Positions 25,601 to 26,422 of a DNA stretch of 26,422 bases are shown here, in pieces. The DNA comes from Kangiellaceae bacterium (GTDB lineage: Bacteria; Pseudomonadota; Gammaproteobacteria; Enterobacterales; Kangiellaceae), in the NCBI GenBank assembly GCA_030148365.1, contig JASBTO010000089.1, positions 1 to 26,422 on the forward strand. The letters are read 5' to 3'. A program made the position numbers and the translations under genes. Under the pieces are notes generated by a model. It was not told the origin of the DNA. It made no database searches and saw only the letters and a list, made by a program, of their open reading frames with translations. Within the stretch, counting starts at the first letter, position 1. Each line of letters begins with the position of its first letter.

Positions 25601-26422
25601 CGTTGCAGTGCCAAAAATTGATTCTGGCTGTCCGACTCGATCAGGATTGCGACTTTCTCCAGTTCCCTGCCGATCGCGATCCGGGCAAGGCTTTGCTCGC
25701 GCTCCGCCAGGGTGTAGTACAGCCAACCGCTACCGATGGCCACGACCAGGAACATCAAAACCGGCATCATCAGATTACGGTCACCCAGCATCCACTCCAT
25801 GGTGCGTGTGCGCCGGATCGTCAAAATCAACACCATGACGGCCAGCAACACCGTTACGGCCAGCCCGCCCACCAACACCAGAACCGGCTCGTTGCTCCAG
25901 TGGCGGTTTTCGAAAACCGGCGTGCTCCGCCACACCACCAACCAGTCCTGTTGCATTACGGCCAGTCGCGCACTCACGTAATAGGCGCTATTGTCCGCTT
26001 CCTCCCCGACCGGGCGGCTGCTGTAAATCAGGTTTTCCGGTGACGCGACTCCGCCGTCGTAAACTTCCATTTCGAACGCTGCGCCCTGAGCGTCAGTCAG
26101 CTCGCGCAAAAAATGCCCGCCGATCAAAGGCGCATAGACCCAGCCCCGCAGGGCCGACCGCCGCTCGACAAGCGTATCCCGCGCCTGGCCAGACTCATAA
26201 AGCGGGTGTAACAGCAGAAAGCCCGGCGTTTGCCGGGCATCCTGCACCAGGGTGATTTTTCGGGTCATGACCGGTTCGCCGGTGTCCCGGGCCAGATCCG
26301 CCGCTTCCCGGCGGTGGGTTTCAAAAGCGATATTCAGCCCCAGTGCCTCCCGGTTGGTTGCCAGGGGTTCGATACGGGAAATTACATAAAAGGGCAGATT
26401 TTCGGTTTTCGGGTGGATGGTA
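22675..26422 (-). CDS. Hybrid sensor histidine kinase with two CHASE-like modules, PAS-PAS-HisKA-HATPase-REC-REC (N-terminus beyond window)
   Basis: At least 1249 residues are in view, and the frame stays open to the right edge, so the true start lies outside. In order: a CHASE-like sensor (before about 26,090), two membrane helices (about 25,885-25,820 and 25,770-25,708), a second CHASE-like sensor (about 25,690-25,250), a third helix (about 25,045-24,970), two PAS domains (about 24,930-24,150), HisKA with the phosphorylated histidine (codon 24,106-24,108) in SIVSHELRTPL, HATPase with N box LLSNAVKFSD, ADTGCGIS and GGTGLGLHIS, and two receivers with phosphoacceptors in ITLDLDLPD and LVILDIELPD. 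It autophosphorylates, then passes phosphate to its own receivers and, via the Hpt protein, onward. The signal is unknown. Confidence 0.92.
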   Translation of the reverse strand, partial: TIHPKTENLPFYVISRIEPLATNREALGLNIAFETHRREAADLARDTGEPVMTRKITLVQDARQTPGFLLLHPLYESGQARDTLVERRSALRGWVYAPLIGGHFLRELTDAQGAAFEMEVYDGGVASPENLIYSSRPVGEEADNSAYYVSARLAVMQQDWLVVWRSTPVFENRHWSNEPVLVLVGGLAVTVLLAVMVLILTIRRTRTMEWMLGDRNLMMPVLMFLVVAIGSGWLYYTLAEREQSLARIAIGRELEKVAILIESDSQNQFLALQRMARRWESAGGTPMTEWQVDAANYARQFPAINAVEWIDSDYRIRWVEPLAGNELVVGFNVGFNAERRAALAQAETARAVTLTPPIQLVQGYPGFVAYSPLIVGGNFDGFIATVFDLKEFFHAALGEGAADHLQVALSYQGAEHFRQSPASRLLELDFAVEQPIMLGDQEWQLKVTPTDSFARARQSALPEIVLLAGLLIGTLLALMVRATLIARIKSAYLAQSNDLNTSILASAAYPIIATDRNGGVMLFNRAAEKAFGYKAEELLGTPMPRLWHDYAEVEQQALELSEYLGKPVNPGPEVFIARPSLEGMESREWTFRHKDGSSFPVNLTVTPLRASDSGEITGYLGVIEDITERKTQQLALEASEEKFRSAMEYAPIGMALVAPEGRFLRVNPALCRLLGYRESELVAQDIQSVTHPEDKQESQELFQKAAAGKINGYRTEKRYLHKSGRVIWALLKVSQVGDHAGEPRYFIGQIVDITEQKQMERMKSEFVSIVSHELRTPLTSIRGALGLITGTMAGELPDKANHLINIAHQSCERLILLINDILDMDKISSGQMRFAIEEESLAPIIRQAVQGIDAYGQKFGVTINAKQVDPSLVLATDSARLIQVLNNLLSNAVKFSDAGGEVIVSAARRGDRVRIAIADTGCGISEGFREKIFERFSQADSSATRSRGGTGLGLHISKQIVEQMDGAIGFDTEEYEGTTFWLEFPLAAELAPKDRGTIEPPVLICEADPAVADSVRGTLEAAGFDAEIARSAPQARKLLDTHNYAAITLDLDLPDAQGVQFVHELRCQAKTAGIPIVVTSTSVTTGTGALEGGAVGVRDWLTKPVDSGNLADSLKSLVTDSHTRPRVLHVEDDRELFNLLAASLGDEVEILSAETLAEAEKLLAEQEFSLVILDIELPDGSGLSLLPQLAKDSGALVPVLILSASESPEQIREQVAASFVKARMSEQQIVSAILELAKGHNPTVEVPV

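Noticed and set aside
1..26422. CRISPR arrays, insertion sequences, integrases, tRNA or rRNA genes
   Set aside because: I looked for regularly spaced repeats, transposase motifs and tRNA-like cloverleaf ends and saw none; most of the window is occupied by ordinary genes.

Overview
The window looks like a chromosomal segment of a gammaproteobacterium with moderately high GC. The evidence is mutH, the block folA-thyA-lgt-(tauE)...rppH...mutH, which is recognisable from Escherichia and Pseudomonas, a typical DbpA, RppH, a CspA-type cold-shock protein and a GcvR-type ACT protein. I cannot name the genus. I saw no rRNA, tRNA, CRISPR array, insertion sequence or phage gene.

Left part (1-7.2 kb) is the accessory-looking section. 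A cut-off membrane protein gene and an Old Yellow Enzyme family flavin oxidoreductase lie on the minus strand. Divergent from them is a large TIR / nSTAND1 NTPase / membrane helix / WD40 protein (1759-5211), the best candidate here for a poorly described immune or stress-response system. It converges, with a 21-base overlap, on a two-gene minus-strand set: an RT0821/Lpp0805-like glycine-zipper lipoprotein and an unrecognised exported protein with an acidic linker.

Middle part (7.2-14.7 kb). A csp gene with a strong promoter, a long cold-shock-type leader and a strong terminator precedes dbpA. Then come a NYN-domain putative ribonuclease and rhlE (both minus), giving an RNA-remodelling cluster. 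A small MscS channel, an exported alpha/beta hydrolase, a YaiI-family protein and a small exported protein follow on the plus strand.

Housekeeping part (14.7-21.1 kb). A probable operon tauE/safE-like > lgt > thyA > folA (minus) is divergent from a DUF938 methyltransferase. After that come rppH (minus), the coupled pair HAD phosphatase-mutH (plus) and a GcvR-like ACT regulator. ptsP, which sits between rppH and lgt/tauE in several relatives, is absent from this interval.

Right part (21.1-26.4 kb) is a three-gene minus-strand phosphorelay operon with tiny overlaps: a giant hybrid histidine kinase with two CHASE-like sensor modules, two PAS domains and two receivers (its N-terminus lies beyond the window), a single-domain receiver, and an Hpt-REC-REC protein. 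It holds five receivers and one Hpt, with no DNA-binding or enzymatic output domain in view.
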